Below the pieces are notes generated by a model. It ran no database searches and was not told the DNA's origin. It worked only from the letters and a program-made list of their open reading frames with translations. Both the position numbers and the translations under genes were made by a program. From NCBI RefSeq assembly GCF_018861905.1, contig NZ_JAHLDU010000006.1, positions 62,001 through 126,000 of the forward strand: a stretch of DNA of 64,000 bases, written 5' to 3'. This stretch comes from Clostridium sp. DSM 17811. GTDB taxonomy: Bacteria; Bacillota; Clostridia; Clostridiales; Clostridiaceae. Positions 42,001 through 51,684 of this stretch are shown here, in pieces; the stretch's first letter is position 1, and each line of letters begins with the position of its first letter.

Positions 42001-43489
42001 TATCTTCACCCCCATCAATAGGAATAGAAATCATTACCCTTGTCCCTTCTCCTCTTTCACTTTCTATCTTAAATAAATCACTCCTATTAAAATAGAGTTC
42101 TAACCTTTTTTTTACATTAAAAACTCCGAGTCCAGTTGATTTATTTTTTATATCACTTAGTATTATATCAATTTTTTCATTATCCATCCCAACACCATTA
42201 TCCTTAATACTTATAGAAATAAAATTATTTTTATCTTTTACTACCGTAATATATATTATTCCGCCCTTATCTTTTTCTCTTAATCCATGGATTATTGCAT
42301 TTTCAACAATAGGTTGTATAAGCATCGGTGGTACTTTAACAGTATCCAAAGTCTCATCGATATTAAATATAAAACTCATTTGATCTTGAAACCTAGTTTC
42401 TTGTATAATAACATAGGCTTTAACCATACGAATTTCTTCCTTTAATTCTACCATCTTATCCTTACAATCCAAATTGTATCTCAATATTTTTGAAGTAGCT
42501 TCTATTAGTTTAACAGTTTGATCTGCATCCTCAAACATTGCTACTCTACCAATAGTATTTAAAGTGTTGAATAAAAAATGTGGATCCATCTGTGATTGCA
42601 ATGCTGACAATTGTGTTTCTTTAATTAATTTGTCCTTCTGCGTATTTTTAAGTTTCTCCGCATGGTAACTATTTTCAATTTCAGCTTTTTCATTTAACTC
42701 CTTAATAAATTCGCGAATACTGTATTTCATCTTATCAAAAGCCCTAGCGAGACTATTTAGCTCTTCATATTTTTGATCTTTAAGATCTGGTATCCCCCAT
42801 TTTGCCTCCGTTAAAAGTTCCGCATAGGACCTAAGTTTACCTATCGTATTGTTCAAATCTCGGCTTACCATCATAGTGAAAGCAAAACTAACTAATATAA
42901 TAAATATTAATGCAGTATAAATTCCCCTCTCTGTATTATTGTACTTTTGCACGGAAGTAGAATACTCATTATTACTATAATGCATATATGACACTAGTAA
43001 TGACTCAGAATGTTTAGTTATATAAGTAAACAAAGTCTTTATTTCAGTTAATTTATCATAACTTCTTGGATCCAACCTTTCTAAATTTATAACCTTACTC
43101 ATTAAATGATAAGACTCAGTCTTATAAATATCATACATATTATTTAAATTTCTTAAATAAATGCTGCTGTTTTCATCTTTTTCAATGTAGGGTTGAATTT
43201 CAATCAATAAATTCTTTATTTTATTATTCGAGTCAGTATATTTTCGAATATTGCTATCATCCTTTGTTTTTATAAACATATCAAAATAACCCCAACTATT
43301 ACTAAATTCTAGTGAAAGTGTGCTTAATTTAATATTTATATTTGTATAATCATCGTAATTCTTAGAAGTTATTTTTTTTTCATACAAAGAAAAAACAAAA
43401 CCAATACTCATTAGTAATATAATAAGTATAAAATTATTAAAAACTTTTCCTCCTATTGACCTTTCACTAGTTACCTTATTTAATTTCAT
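41978..43489 (-). CDS. yesM: YesM-type sensor histidine kinase
   Basis: A 503-residue membrane kinase: helix 1 about 18-33, extracellular helical sensor about 34-185, helix 2 about 188-208, HAMP-like region about 210-265. The His_kinase domain has LSALQSQMDPHFLFNTLNTIG (phospho-acceptor His), then a HATPase end with PIVENAIIHGLREKDKGG and IKDNGVGMD. Gene pairs of this type sense sugars or oligosaccharides outside the cell, often with a binding protein. ATG 43489 follows AAAGGAGCTTAAA. Overlaps yesN. Confidence 0.93.
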   Translation of the reverse strand: MKLNKVTSERSIGGKVFNNFILIILLMSIGFVFSLYEKKITSKNYDDYTNINIKLSTLSLEFSNSWGYFDMFIKTKDDSNIRKYTDSNNKIKNLLIEIQPYIEKDENSSIYLRNLNNMYDIYKTESYHLMSKVINLERLDPRSYDKLTEIKTLFTYITKHSESLLVSYMHYSNNEYSTSVQKYNNTERGIYTALIFIILVSFAFTMMVSRDLNNTIGKLRSYAELLTEAKWGIPDLKDQKYEELNSLARAFDKMKYSIREFIKELNEKAEIENSYHAEKLKNTQKDKLIKETQLSALQSQMDPHFLFNTLNTIGRVAMFEDADQTVKLIEATSKILRYNLDCKDKMVELKEEIRMVKAYVIIQETRFQDQMSFIFNIDETLDTVKVPPMLIQPIVENAIIHGLREKDKGGIIYITVVKDKNNFISISIKDNGVGMDNEKIDIILSDIKNKSTGLGVFNVKKRLELYFNRSDLFKIESERGEGTRVMISIPIDGGEDIDKTFNC

Positions 43490-43600
43490 TTTAAGCTCCT
43501 TTAAAACAACTAATAATTTTTATGTATAAGGTATAAAATGTAACATCATCATGCTTTATTATACTATCTAATTCTTATACAGTCTAATAATTCTCATAAT

Positions 43601-43644
43601 AAAAAAAGCGATACATATGAATTTAAATTCAATGTATCACTTTT
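43601..43644 (-). terminator. Terminator after kduI
   Basis: AAAAGTGATACAT pairs with ATGTATCGCTTTT on the minus-strand RNA (one G-T pair) and ends in a T-run. Confidence 0.85.
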
Positions 43645-43660
43645 AATATTTATTGTTAAA

Positions 43661-44491
43661 TTATTTTATATCTTTAGTTAAAACTGCATCCATATCTGTA
43701 AATTCCTGATTTTCTCCAACCATACCCCAAATGAAAGTATAATTTTTTGTTCCAACACCTGAGTGTATAGACCAGCTTGGAGATATAACGGCTTGTTCAT
43801 TTTTCATAACAATATGTCTAGTCTCTTGTGGAGTTCCCATGAGATGGAACACAACATTATCTGCATCCATATCGAAATATAAATATACTTCCATACGTCT
43901 ATCATGAGTATGACAAGGCATCGTATTCCATACACTACCTGGATTAAGTATTGTCATTCCCATAACTAATTGACAGCTTTTGCAAACTGCTGGATGAACA
44001 TATTGATTTATTACTCTTTTATTACATTCTTCATCACTGCCAGCTTGGACCTTATTAGCCTTTTCTAAACTAATTTCTACTGTAGGATAGTTTTTATGTG
44101 CTGTGGCACTATTCATATAAAATTTAGCTGGATTTTTAGCGTCGACACTTGTAAAACTAATTTCTTTAATTCCTAGACCAACATAAAGTCCGTCTCTAGC
44201 TCCTAGTTCATGTTTTTCACCATCTAAAGTAACTGTTCCAGCTCCACCGATATTAATTACTCCAAGTTCACGTCTTTGAAGAAAATAATCACAACCTAAA
44301 GCTTTACTTCCTTCTAAAACAAGAGCCTTATTTGTTGGCACTATACCCGCTACTATTATTCTATCTATATGGCTATAAACCATCTTTATTTCACCCGGCA
44401 CAAATAAATCCTCGATTAAAAAATGTTTCCTTAATTGTGTAGTATCATAACTTTTTGCATCTTCATCATGACTTGCATATCTAATTTCCAT
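43661..44491 (-). CDS. kduI: 5-keto-4-deoxyuronate isomerase
   Basis: Isomerises 5-keto-4-deoxyuronate (DKI) to 2,5-diketo-3-deoxygluconate in pectin catabolism. 276 residues, the usual family length. Zinc-site residues occur in [20 protein letters not shown], and N-terminal [30 protein letters not shown] is typical. ATG 44491 follows TAGGAGGAATTGTA. It follows the LacI regulator by 66 bp and may share its operon. The next enzyme, KduD, is not found in the window. Confidence 0.95.
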   Translation of the reverse strand: MEIRYASHDEDAKSYDTTQLRKHFLIEDLFVPGEIKMVYSHIDRIIVAGIVPTNKALVLEGSKALGCDYFLQRRELGVINIGGAGTVTLDGEKHELGARDGLYVGLGIKEISFTSVDAKNPAKFYMNSATAHKNYPTVEISLEKANKVQAGSDEECNKRVINQYVHPAVCKSCQLVMGMTILNPGSVWNTMPCHTHDRRMEVYLYFDMDADNVVFHLMGTPQETRHIVMKNEQAVISPSWSIHSGVGTKNYTFIWGMVGENQEFTDMDAVLTKDIK

Positions 44492-44557
44492 TACAATTCC
44501 TCCTAATATTAATTTTATATTTTTATTACTTAGACTACCAATTTAATTATTTCTAGT

Positions 44558-45544
44558 TTATTCATTACACGATTTTCTTATAACAAGCTCAGGTTGTAAT
44601 ATAATTGTTTGTTTTAGAGTCTTATGATTATTAATTTCTTCGATTAAAATTTTTGCTGCGATTTGGCCAAGTTCAAACTTTTTTTGATGAACTGTTGTTA
44701 GCGGAACCGTTAACATTGACGCTTGTTCAATATCGTCATACCCTGCGATACCAATATCTTTTGGTATTAGAATATTATTCATGTGAGCATACTTCATAAC
44801 TCCCATTGCTACAGAATCATTTATAGTAAAAATAGCATCCACCTTTTTATTTATAAGGATTTGCGCTAGTCTAAACCCATCTTCAAAATTTGCACTACTG
44901 TTTAATAAAATATCATTATTAACTTCTATATTATTCTCAGTTAATATATCTTTATAGCCTTTTAATCTCTCGTTACTTGCAGTAGATGATTCATCACCAA
45001 GTATTACTCCAATCTTTCTATACCCTTGACTTAACATATGAGAAACTATTTTTCTAGCACCAACATAATTATCATTACCCACATAACTTACTTCTAAATC
45101 CCTTACATAATTATCTGCCATTACTAAAGGAACATTTGCTATAATTTTTTTATAATCACTTGCTTTGGGCTTTACAGGAATAAGTATTATCCCATCAACT
45201 CTTTTCTGTGCTAAAAAATCAATATACCTATTTTCATTGTCTTTATTCCTATCACTATTGCAGAGCACAAGTCCATAACCTATTTTTTCTAAATATGAAC
45301 TAACCCCTTTACTCACATATGCATAATATTGATTAGTTATATCTGGTATTAAAAGTCCAATCATATTAGTCTTATTTAGAATAAGACTTCTAGCCGTTGA
45401 ATTAGGTATGTATCCCTTTTCTTCACAAGTCTTTAGTATAAGCTCCCTTGTTTTTTTAGATATCTCTTTGCTATTATTTAATGCCCTGGATACGGTAGTT
45501 GCAGAAACATTACATTCTATTGCTATATCCTTTATGCCTACCAT
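44558..45544 (-). CDS. LacI-family transcriptional regulator (uronate genes)
   Basis: A 328-residue repressor. N-terminal HTH VGIKDIAIECNVSATTVSRALNNSKEISKKTRELI with the hinge helix NSTARSLILNKTNMIGLLIPD, then a periplasmic-binding-protein-like effector domain. ATG 45544 follows GGTTAGGAGGAAAAT. Its promoter carries a perfect CCGTTAACGTTAACGG palindrome, indicating autoregulation. Similar sites precede the GPH transporter and uxaC, making it the likely repressor of the uronate regulon; the second LacI gene at 56.3 kb is the alternative. Confidence 0.93.
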   Translation of the reverse strand: MVGIKDIAIECNVSATTVSRALNNSKEISKKTRELILKTCEEKGYIPNSTARSLILNKTNMIGLLIPDITNQYYAYVSKGVSSYLEKIGYGLVLCNSDRNKDNENRYIDFLAQKRVDGIILIPVKPKASDYKKIIANVPLVMADNYVRDLEVSYVGNDNYVGARKIVSHMLSQGYRKIGVILGDESSTASNERLKGYKDILTENNIEVNNDILLNSSANFEDGFRLAQILINKKVDAIFTINDSVAMGVMKYAHMNNILIPKDIGIAGYDDIEQASMLTVPLTTVHQKKFELGQIAAKILIEEINNHKTLKQTIILQPELVIRKSCNE

Positions 45545-45606
45545 ATTTTCCTCCTAACCATTAAATCATCTCCTGTGTCGCTGAAATGTCGTTAAATTAT
45601 CATTTA

Positions 45607-45622
45607 CCGTTAACGTTAACGG
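45607..45622. promoter_or_regulatory. LacI-type operator before its own gene
   Basis: CCGTTAACGTTAACGG, a perfect 16-bp palindrome with the central CG typical of LacI-family operators, just downstream of the -10 element of the LacI gene. Confidence 0.8.
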
Positions 45623-45631
45623 CTTATTAAC

Positions 45632-45660
45632 ACTATACCATTAGTTAATATGTATTACAA
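45632..45660 (-). promoter_or_regulatory. Promoter of the LacI-kduI unit
   Basis: TTGTAA (45660-45655), 17 bp spacer, TATAGT (45637-45632) on the minus strand. Confidence 0.7.
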
Positions 45661-45671
45661 CATTTAAGCTC

Positions 45672-45700
45672 AAAAAAAACAGACCCCAATAGGCCTGTCC
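45672..45700 (-). terminator. Terminator after the HIT protein gene
   Basis: ACAGGCC-TATTG-GGGTCTGT type hairpin (45698-45692 with 45685-45679), followed by eight T on the minus strand. Confidence 0.8.
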
Positions 45701-45735
45701 TTTCTAAATAAAGTTTTCTATTTATATACTGTAAT

Positions 45736-46161
45736 CTATAAATTTTCTTTGATTTTGTTTATTAATAAATTATATTCTTCATCTTTAAGAAGCACTTTGT
45801 CACTCGGTGACATTTCAAATGTTCCTCCAAAAGAAGGTCCACCTTTATATTTAGGAACTATATGGAAATGAAGATGCGTCATGGTATCAGCATAAGCACC
45901 ATAGTTAATTTTATCAGGTGAAAATGCTTTGTTTAAAGCTCCGGCCACTCTTGACACATCACCCATGAATTTTGAGCGTTCCTCGTCAGTTAGATTGAAG
46001 ATTTCACTTTTATGACCATTATATGCTACAACACATCTCCCCTTATAAGTCTGTTCTTTAAATAAATATAATGTTGAAGCCTCAAGCTTACATACCTCAA
46101 TCATTAAATTTGTAAGTCTCGCATCCTTAACACAATAAAAACAATCATTATCAAAGTTCAT
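45736..46161 (-). CDS. HIT-family nucleotide-binding protein
   Basis: A 141-residue histidine-triad protein. N-terminal CFYCVKDARLTNLMIEV gives a possible zinc site (C-x2-C). The triad is HLHFHIVPKYK at about 98-108. HIT proteins hydrolyse or transfer nucleotides (AMP-lysine, Ap4A, nucleotidylated sugars). Unusual member of a uronate locus; ATG 46161 follows AAAGGGGAGATTTAAT. It lies 83 bp after the GPH transporter and could be co-transcribed with it. Confidence 0.9.
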   Translation of the reverse strand: MNFDNDCFYCVKDARLTNLMIEVCKLEASTLYLFKEQTYKGRCVVAYNGHKSEIFNLTDEERSKFMGDVSRVAGALNKAFSPDKINYGAYADTMTHLHFHIVPKYKGGPSFGGTFEMSPSDKVLLKDEEYNLLINKIKENL

Positions 46162-46244
46162 ATTAAATCTCCCCTTTTTTTTAACATCTTAATATAATTG
46201 TAACATTAAATTCATACTTTGTAATAGTTTTCATCCATTTATTT

Positions 46245-47585
46245 CTATGAGTTTCTTTTCCTAAGGTCACTTGCTATTTCAAGATATTTTTTATCTGTTA
46301 AATTATATAATGTACTGATTACAAGTATTGCAATTCCAAGAGCAAAAGCTGGATACAATAGAAGTAATCCCTTTATACCAAATAATGCACCTGCTGTTTG
46401 TGCTACCTTTGGTATATATCCTGTTAATGATAAACCAATTCCAGCGGCAAATCCAGCTACTGACTGAGCTATTTTTCTTGAAAAATTAAATACGGAATAA
46501 GTTATAGCTCCTCTTTTTTCTCCAGTTTTCCATTCACCATAATCAATAGCATCAGAAACTAATGCCCAAGTCATTCCATTAGGAATACTTAGTCCGAAAT
46601 ATGCAATACTTTGAAGTATTATAAATGTAACTAAATGTAGTGGAATCATAAAGTTTATTAAATCAGCAATAATACTTATTGCGAACCCGATTATAACTGT
46701 ATTTTTCTTGCCAAATCTCTTTGATAATATGGGCATAGCCACAACCCCTAGCAATGAACAACCTATAGCAACAAATCCTACATAAGCCATTAATCCCTTG
46801 TTACCAAGATTATACTGGCAAAAATATAATAACATTGCTGATCTAAGGTTAAAGGCTGAAATTGAGAATATTGTCATTAAAATTAGTACAAGTAGTGGTC
46901 TGTTTGTAAATATTGTTTTTACTATATCTTTAAAATCTATTTTTTGAGTTTCTACTTTAGCTACTGGTATATTTTCTCTACAGTTTCTAAATGTTACATA
47001 AAATGCACCTATACCAAACAGTGCCATAATACCAATGGCAACTGGCCATCCTAAGTTTGGATTATTAAATTTTGCAACAAGAGGTACTACGACTACCGTT
47101 GATATTAACAAAGCCATAGTACTACCTAATTGCCTAAAAGATGCAAGTGATGTTCTTTCTTGAGGATCTTGGGTCATAGTAGCCGCAAGTGTTCCATAAG
47201 GAATATTTGTAAATGAGTATGCAACACCCCAAGCCATATATGATCCATATGCGTATATTATTTTACCTTCAAGTGAAAAATTAGGTGCTAAAAACACAAA
47301 TACGGATATAATTGCAAGGATTATACTGGCTAAAAGCATGATCTGTCTATACTTTCCTGCACCAGGTTTTCCTTTTCTTGAATCAATAAAAGTTCCAGCT
47401 AATGGATCAACTATTGCATCAAATAATTTTGTAAATAAAAAGACGCCTCCTGCAACAGCTGCTGGAATTCCTGCAATATCTGTAAAAAACTTAAGTAGAT
47501 ACAATTGACCCATGTCAAACATAAATCCATTTCCCATATCACCAAATCCATATGAAATTTTTTCTTTTAAAGTTAATTTTTTCAT
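46245..47585 (-). CDS. GPH-family (glycoside-pentoside-hexuronide) sugar:cation symporter
   Basis: A 446-residue MFS-type transporter with 12 membrane segments. N-terminal LTLKEKISYGFGDMGNGFMFDMGQLYLLKFFTD and FDAIVDPLAGTFIDSRKGKPGAGKYRQIM are GPH signatures. Probably imports hexuronates or their oligomers. ATG 47585 follows AGAAGGAGCATAAA. It has a leader of nearly 290 bases and a promoter flanked by two LacI-type operators, so it should be strongly repressed without inducer. Confidence 0.92.
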   Translation of the reverse strand: MKKLTLKEKISYGFGDMGNGFMFDMGQLYLLKFFTDIAGIPAAVAGGVFLFTKLFDAIVDPLAGTFIDSRKGKPGAGKYRQIMLLASIILAIISVFVFLAPNFSLEGKIIYAYGSYMAWGVAYSFTNIPYGTLAATMTQDPQERTSLASFRQLGSTMALLISTVVVVPLVAKFNNPNLGWPVAIGIMALFGIGAFYVTFRNCRENIPVAKVETQKIDFKDIVKTIFTNRPLLVLILMTIFSISAFNLRSAMLLYFCQYNLGNKGLMAYVGFVAIGCSLLGVVAMPILSKRFGKKNTVIIGFAISIIADLINFMIPLHLVTFIILQSIAYFGLSIPNGMTWALVSDAIDYGEWKTGEKRGAITYSVFNFSRKIAQSVAGFAAGIGLSLTGYIPKVAQTAGALFGIKGLLLLYPAFALGIAILVISTLYNLTDKKYLEIASDLRKRNS

Positions 47586-47705
47586 TTTATGCTCCTTCTG
47601 TTAATTAAAATTATATTCTTCGAAAAGTTCATTTCAATTATTATTTCTTTAGTTATGATTTATATTCACAAAATAAAACAATAAATGCTATTCTTAAATT
47701 ACTTT

Positions 47706-47719
47706 TGCACACGTTAACA
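47706..47719. promoter_or_regulatory. Half-conserved operator in the GPH leader
   Basis: TGCACACGTTAACA keeps the right half (CGTTAACA) of the TGTTAACGTTAACA motif, 150 bp inside the transcript. Confidence 0.35.
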
Positions 47720-47851
47720 TCTTTTTACATAAGTCCATACATAAACCATTTTTTTATATTTATTACAATATTAGTAGCAGTGATGTATAGACTTAATCAA
47801 TTACAATAAGTTCTATATTTTACCTCCATTCCCAAGATTAAATGTACTTTG

Positions 47852-47865
47852 TGTTAACGTTAACA
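47852..47865. promoter_or_regulatory. LacI-type operator, GPH promoter (downstream site)
   Basis: TGTTAACGTTAACA, a perfect palindrome directly after the -10 element. Confidence 0.8.
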
Positions 47866-47879
47866 ATTACCTATTTTTA

Positions 47880-47908
47880 ATTATAACCTTATTTTTTTTA
47901 AAAATCAA
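47880..47908 (-). promoter_or_regulatory. Promoter of the GPH transporter gene
   Basis: TTGATT (47908-47903), 17 bp spacer, TATAAT (47885-47880) on the minus strand, between two operators whose centres are 64 bp apart. Confidence 0.75.
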
Positions 47909-47915
47909 TAAAAAT

Positions 47916-47929
47916 TGTTATCGTTAACA
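47916..47929. promoter_or_regulatory. LacI-type operator, GPH promoter (upstream site)
   Basis: TGTTATCGTTAACA, one mismatch to the perfect palindrome, upstream of the -35 element. With the downstream site it could support repression by DNA looping. Confidence 0.7.
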
Positions 47930-47991
47930 TAATTATTTTTAAATTGTAGTTTTTTTAACAATCAAACCTAATATTCTAGATTTCATTTAAT

Positions 47992-48038
47992 AAATATTAC
48001 AAATATCATAGTGCCTCCTATTGATATTTGCAATATTT
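47992..48038 (-). repeat. 17-bp hairpin with ribosome-site loop after the YhcH-like gene
   Basis: AAATATTGCAAATATCA pairs with TGATATTTGTAATATTT around a loop containing AGGAGGCACT. It lies 10 bp after the YhcH-like stop, so it probably ends or stabilises that mRNA. The loop could also initiate an eight-codon frame (48009-47983). Confidence 0.55.
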
Positions 48039-48047
48039 AACTAAAAT

Positions 48048-48497
48048 CTACACTAAAATCTTTACAACTACCTTTTTAACATGATTTCTATTTCCAGCAT
48101 TAATAGTTGGCATATGGACATCTTCTGGTGCAAATATAGCAAATGTACCTTCATTCACCAATAACATATCTCCTTCACCTTTAAGGAAAATAACATCTTT
48201 TTCTTCATTATATTCGCTACTTACTTCCATTTCATTAATATAAGCATATCCTATTTTTTCTTTTCCTGAAACTACAAATTGTATGTCAATATGTTTTTTG
48301 TGTGCTTCCCATTTGCCCTTCTCAATGTCTTTTGTTTCATATTCAGAAACTACTGCAATAATATTTTTTCCATCAATTTCATATTTACCTATCTCAAGAT
48401 TTGCTAAATCTGTATCTTTAAGATATTTTAATCCCTTTTCAATTCTTTGTGATATACCATAATATTGCTCTGCATTACTTAATTTATTAATTATCAT
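48048..48497 (-). CDS. YhcH/YjgK/YiaL family protein (DUF386)
   Basis: A 149-residue cupin-like protein of the YhcH/YiaL/TabA family. Conserved residues occur in KWEAHKKHIDIQFVVSGKEKIGYA and FAIFAPEDVHMPTINAG (His and Glu/Asp residues for a metal site). Members accompany sialate, uronate and pentose operons and may act as sugar anomerases or isomerases; the reaction is not settled. ATG 48497 follows TTGGAGGAGTAATAA. It is placed after uxaA with a terminator between. Confidence 0.87.
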   Translation of the reverse strand: MIINKLSNAEQYYGISQRIEKGLKYLKDTDLANLEIGKYEIDGKNIIAVVSEYETKDIEKGKWEAHKKHIDIQFVVSGKEKIGYAYINEMEVSSEYNEEKDVIFLKGEGDMLLVNEGTFAIFAPEDVHMPTINAGNRNHVKKVVVKILV

Positions 48498-48554
48498 TTA
48501 TTACTCCTCCAAATTTATTTTTTTAAAATTACTTATATCCATTAACATTAATAA

Positions 48555-48604
48555 CAAAAAACTAATCCCGTTATTATCGTCATAATATCAGGCGACAATA
48601 ACGG
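48555..48604 (-). terminator. Terminator after uxaA
   Basis: CCGTTATTGTCGC pairs with GACGATAATAACGG on the minus-strand RNA (one G-U pair) and is followed by GATTAGTTTTTT. Confidence 0.75.
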
Positions 48605-48617
48605 CAATTATGGAGAC

Positions 48618-50105
48618 TTATAATGTAACTCCACTCTTAAAAATAGCAAGTTCTCTAAAATTATTCTTTTCATTATTTACAAGTTCTCCACTAGCTACTT
48701 TAATTATATATACTATAAATTCTTCATTCAAATCATCTAAAGTCTTATCTTGAGTTAGACTTCCAGCATTAAAATCAATCCAGTGAGGTTTTAATTCAAA
48801 TATTTGAGTGTTTGTTGAAATCTTCATTGTAGGTACAAAACTTCCAAAGGGAGTTCCTCTACCTGTTGTGAAAAGAACCATTTGACAACCAGCTGATGCT
48901 AGTGCAGAAGCAGCCACTAAATCATTACCAGGAGCACTTAATAAGTTAAGTCCTTTTTCTTTTAATGTTTCTCCATATTTAAGCACATCTACCACAGTAG
49001 CAGTACCTGCTTTTTGTGTACAACCTAAAGACTTATCTTCAAGGGTAGTTATTCCCCCCGCTTTATTTCCTGGTGAAGGATTTTCATATACCGGTTGATC
49101 ATACTTCATAAAATATTCTTTAAAATCATTAATTAAATGAACAGTTTTATTAAATACCTCTTCATTTTTCGCTCTAGCCATTAGAAGGGTTTCTGCTCCA
49201 AACATTTCAGGCACTTCTGTAAGAACTGTAGTTCCACCTTGAGCTACAAGGAAATCCGAAAATCTTCCTACAAGAGGGTTACCAGTTATACCTGAAAATC
49301 CATCAGAACCTCCACATTTCAAACCTATTTTAAGTTCAGATAAACTACAGACTTCGCGCTTATCTGTCATCATATTTTTATAAAGTTCTACAAGCAGATT
49401 AGCTCCTTCTTGTATTTCATCAGAAACTTCTTGAGAAATCAGAAACTTTACTCTTTTTTCATTAAACTTACCCAAAGATTTTTTAAAATCTACCATAGTA
49501 TTATTTTCGCATCCAAGTCCTAATACTAAAACTCCACCATTATTGGGGTGCTTAACTGCATCACCAAGTATTGTCCTTGTACTTATATGATCCTCACCAA
49601 GTTGTGAGCAACCATAATTATGTTTTAATACTAAAACGTTATCTATAGATAAATTACCTACCATTTCTTTAAACCTATCGATAATTCTATCAGCTATACC
49701 ATTTACACAACCAACAGTCGGAACTATCCAAAGCTCATTTCTAATGCCTACATTCCCATTTTCTCTTTTATAACCATTAAAAGTCAAATTTCTATTTTTA
49801 TAACTATTTTCTATAAGCTTTTGGTTAAAGGTATATTCCTTTATTCCATCTAGGTTTGTTTTTATATTATGAGTATGAACCCATTCTCCCTTAAACACAT
49901 CAACAATTGAATGCCCTATAGGAAATCCATATTTTATAATATTTCCACCCAAACTAATATCCTGGGTAGCTATCTTATGTCCTCTTTTAACATCTTCTTT
50001 TAACGTTACTTCTTTATTGCCTATGGATATAACTTCACCCTTTGATAAATCTTTTAGCACAACTACTATATTATCATTTTCATTTATCTGTATTACATTT
50101 TTCAT
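48618..50105 (-). CDS. uxaA: Altronate dehydratase
   Basis: Dehydrates D-altronate to 2-keto-3-deoxygluconate. The 495-residue product has an N-terminal SAF domain (about 1-85; IQINENDNIVVVLKDLSKGE) followed by the UxaA core with VGIRNELWIVPTVGCVNGIADRI, HNYGCSQLGEDH, LGLGCENN and KCGGSDGFSGITGNPLVG, whose Cys residues bind iron. I chose ATG 50105 after GTGAGGAAATGCTT; the frame continues 10 codons upstream. It follows uxaB by about 118 bp, with a G/C-rich intercistronic hairpin. Confidence 0.94.
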   Translation of the reverse strand: MKNVIQINENDNIVVVLKDLSKGEVISIGNKEVTLKEDVKRGHKIATQDISLGGNIIKYGFPIGHSIVDVFKGEWVHTHNIKTNLDGIKEYTFNQKLIENSYKNRNLTFNGYKRENGNVGIRNELWIVPTVGCVNGIADRIIDRFKEMVGNLSIDNVLVLKHNYGCSQLGEDHISTRTILGDAVKHPNNGGVLVLGLGCENNTMVDFKKSLGKFNEKRVKFLISQEVSDEIQEGANLLVELYKNMMTDKREVCSLSELKIGLKCGGSDGFSGITGNPLVGRFSDFLVAQGGTTVLTEVPEMFGAETLLMARAKNEEVFNKTVHLINDFKEYFMKYDQPVYENPSPGNKAGGITTLEDKSLGCTQKAGTATVVDVLKYGETLKEKGLNLLSAPGNDLVAASALASAGCQMVLFTTGRGTPFGSFVPTMKISTNTQIFELKPHWIDFNAGSLTQDKTLDDLNEEFIVYIIKVASGELVNNEKNNFRELAIFKSGVTL

Positions 50106-50180
50106 AAGCATTTCCTCACTTTCATAAGATATCATCTTCGTAGCTGTAATATTAACGACTTTAGATGGAGATAGTATTTA

Positions 50181-50205
50181 TCCCCCACTAATTAAAGTAG
50201 GGGAC
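50181..50205 (-). repeat. Intercistronic hairpin between uxaB and uxaA
   Basis: TCCCCTACT pairs with AGTGGGGGA (one A-C/G wobble break) on the minus-strand RNA without a T-run. Likely an mRNA stability element or partial attenuator. Confidence 0.5.
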
Positions 50206-50223
50206 TTTATTTTCTAAATGTTA

Positions 50224-51672
50224 TTAAAGAACTTCCTTAATAGCTTCTTTAATTCCAATTTTTTCAATGTTTAATAAATTATGTGTTACTGCTTCTGTTA
50301 AGCCTTTAACTTCATTTAAGTCCATTTTCCAAACTTTCTTGTATGCAAGTATTGTAGTTACAAGCTTTCTTAACGCTACTTCACTTCCATCACATTTATC
50401 CCACTGAGTTTTATAAAGTTCTAAAACATCAACATCATCAGATAATTTGATTATTTCTTCTCCTCTTTTGCCTTTATAAAATTCCATAAGTGCAGCTAAA
50501 GAAAATACTAATCTTTTTGGTAATTCATTCTTTACTTTTACAAATTGTAATAATGAAGGTAAATCTCTTGTTTCATATTTAGACATTGAATTTAAAGAGA
50601 TACTCATTAAATAATGTTTAACAAAAGGGTTCATAAATCTTTCAAGAACAACCTTTGCATAATATGATAACTCTTCTTTAGGAAGATCTAATGTTGGAAT
50701 TATTTCTTCATAAATTGTATCGCGAATAAATTTACCAATTACTTCATGGTCAACAGATTCTGCAACAGTATTTAAACCGTAAAGATATGATACTGGTACA
50801 AGTGATGTATGTGATCCATTGAGTATTCTTACTTTTCTTGTTCTATATGGAGCCATTGCTTCAACGAACATAACATTAAGGCCTGCTTTACTTGCTGGAA
50901 ATTCATTTTCAATCCATTTTGGTCCTTCTATAATGAAAAGGTGAAAATGCTCTCCAACAACAACTAAATTATCCACGTATCCAAGTTCCTCTGTTATCTC
51001 TTTTATAGTATCTCTTGGGTAACCTGGAACTATTCTATCAACAAGTGTTGAACAAAAAGTGTTAGCTTCATTTATCCAAAGAGCAAACTCTCCTTCTAAA
51101 TTCCAAAGTTTAGCATACTTAAGAATTATTTCTTTAAGTTTATCACCATTTCTGTCAATTAGTTCACAAGGAATCATTATTAATCCCTTATCCTTTTGTC
51201 CATTAAAAAATTTAAATCTATTATATAAAAGTGCTGTTAATTTTCCTGGGAAACTTTTTTGAGGAATGTCTTCTAGCTTATCATTTTCATCATATGCAAT
51301 TCCTGCTTCTGTTGTATTTGAGAATACAAATCTTAAATCTTTGTTTTCAGCAATCTTCATATATTCTGCATGCTGTGTATAAGGATTTACACCACGGCTT
51401 ATGCTATTAATTACTGAATGCTCTGCAATCGCTTTACCGTCGTTCATGCCTTGTAAGTATAAAGTATATAGACCATCTTGATCGTTTAATTTATCTACTA
51501 AACCATTTTCAATAGGTTGAACTACTACTACACTACCATTAAATCCTGCTTCTTTATTCATTTTATCAATTTGCCAATCAACAAAAGCTCTTAAAAAATT
51601 TCCTTCTCCAAATTGAAGCACTCTTTCAGGATACTGTTTATATTCCTTATATGACTCTTTATTTAAATTCAT
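50224..51672 (-). CDS. uxaB: Tagaturonate reductase (altronate oxidoreductase)
   Basis: Reduces tagaturonate to altronate with NADH. A 482-residue member of the mannitol dehydrogenase family: Rossmann part with [22 protein letters not shown] (about 18-39), NTTEAGIAY, and catalytic [21 protein letters not shown] with the Lys-x4-Asn-x2-His pattern. ATG 51672 follows GATAGGGAGGAATAAAA. It is 12 bp after the first KDG kinase gene. The length equals E. coli UxaB, which separates it from the longer UxuB at 54.6 kb. Confidence 0.93.
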   Translation of the reverse strand: MNLNKESYKEYKQYPERVLQFGEGNFLRAFVDWQIDKMNKEAGFNGSVVVVQPIENGLVDKLNDQDGLYTLYLQGMNDGKAIAEHSVINSISRGVNPYTQHAEYMKIAENKDLRFVFSNTTEAGIAYDENDKLEDIPQKSFPGKLTALLYNRFKFFNGQKDKGLIMIPCELIDRNGDKLKEIILKYAKLWNLEGEFALWINEANTFCSTLVDRIVPGYPRDTIKEITEELGYVDNLVVVGEHFHLFIIEGPKWIENEFPASKAGLNVMFVEAMAPYRTRKVRILNGSHTSLVPVSYLYGLNTVAESVDHEVIGKFIRDTIYEEIIPTLDLPKEELSYYAKVVLERFMNPFVKHYLMSISLNSMSKYETRDLPSLLQFVKVKNELPKRLVFSLAALMEFYKGKRGEEIIKLSDDVDVLELYKTQWDKCDGSEVALRKLVTTILAYKKVWKMDLNEVKGLTEAVTHNLLNIEKIGIKEAIKEVL

Positions 51673-51684
51673 TTTTATTCCTCC

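Noticed and set aside
47852-47865. TGTTAACGTTAACA read as a CcpA cre site
   Set aside because: It resembles cre with one mismatch, but its perfect symmetry, repetition only within the uronate locus and presence at the LacI gene itself favour a local LacI operator; CcpA binding cannot be excluded.
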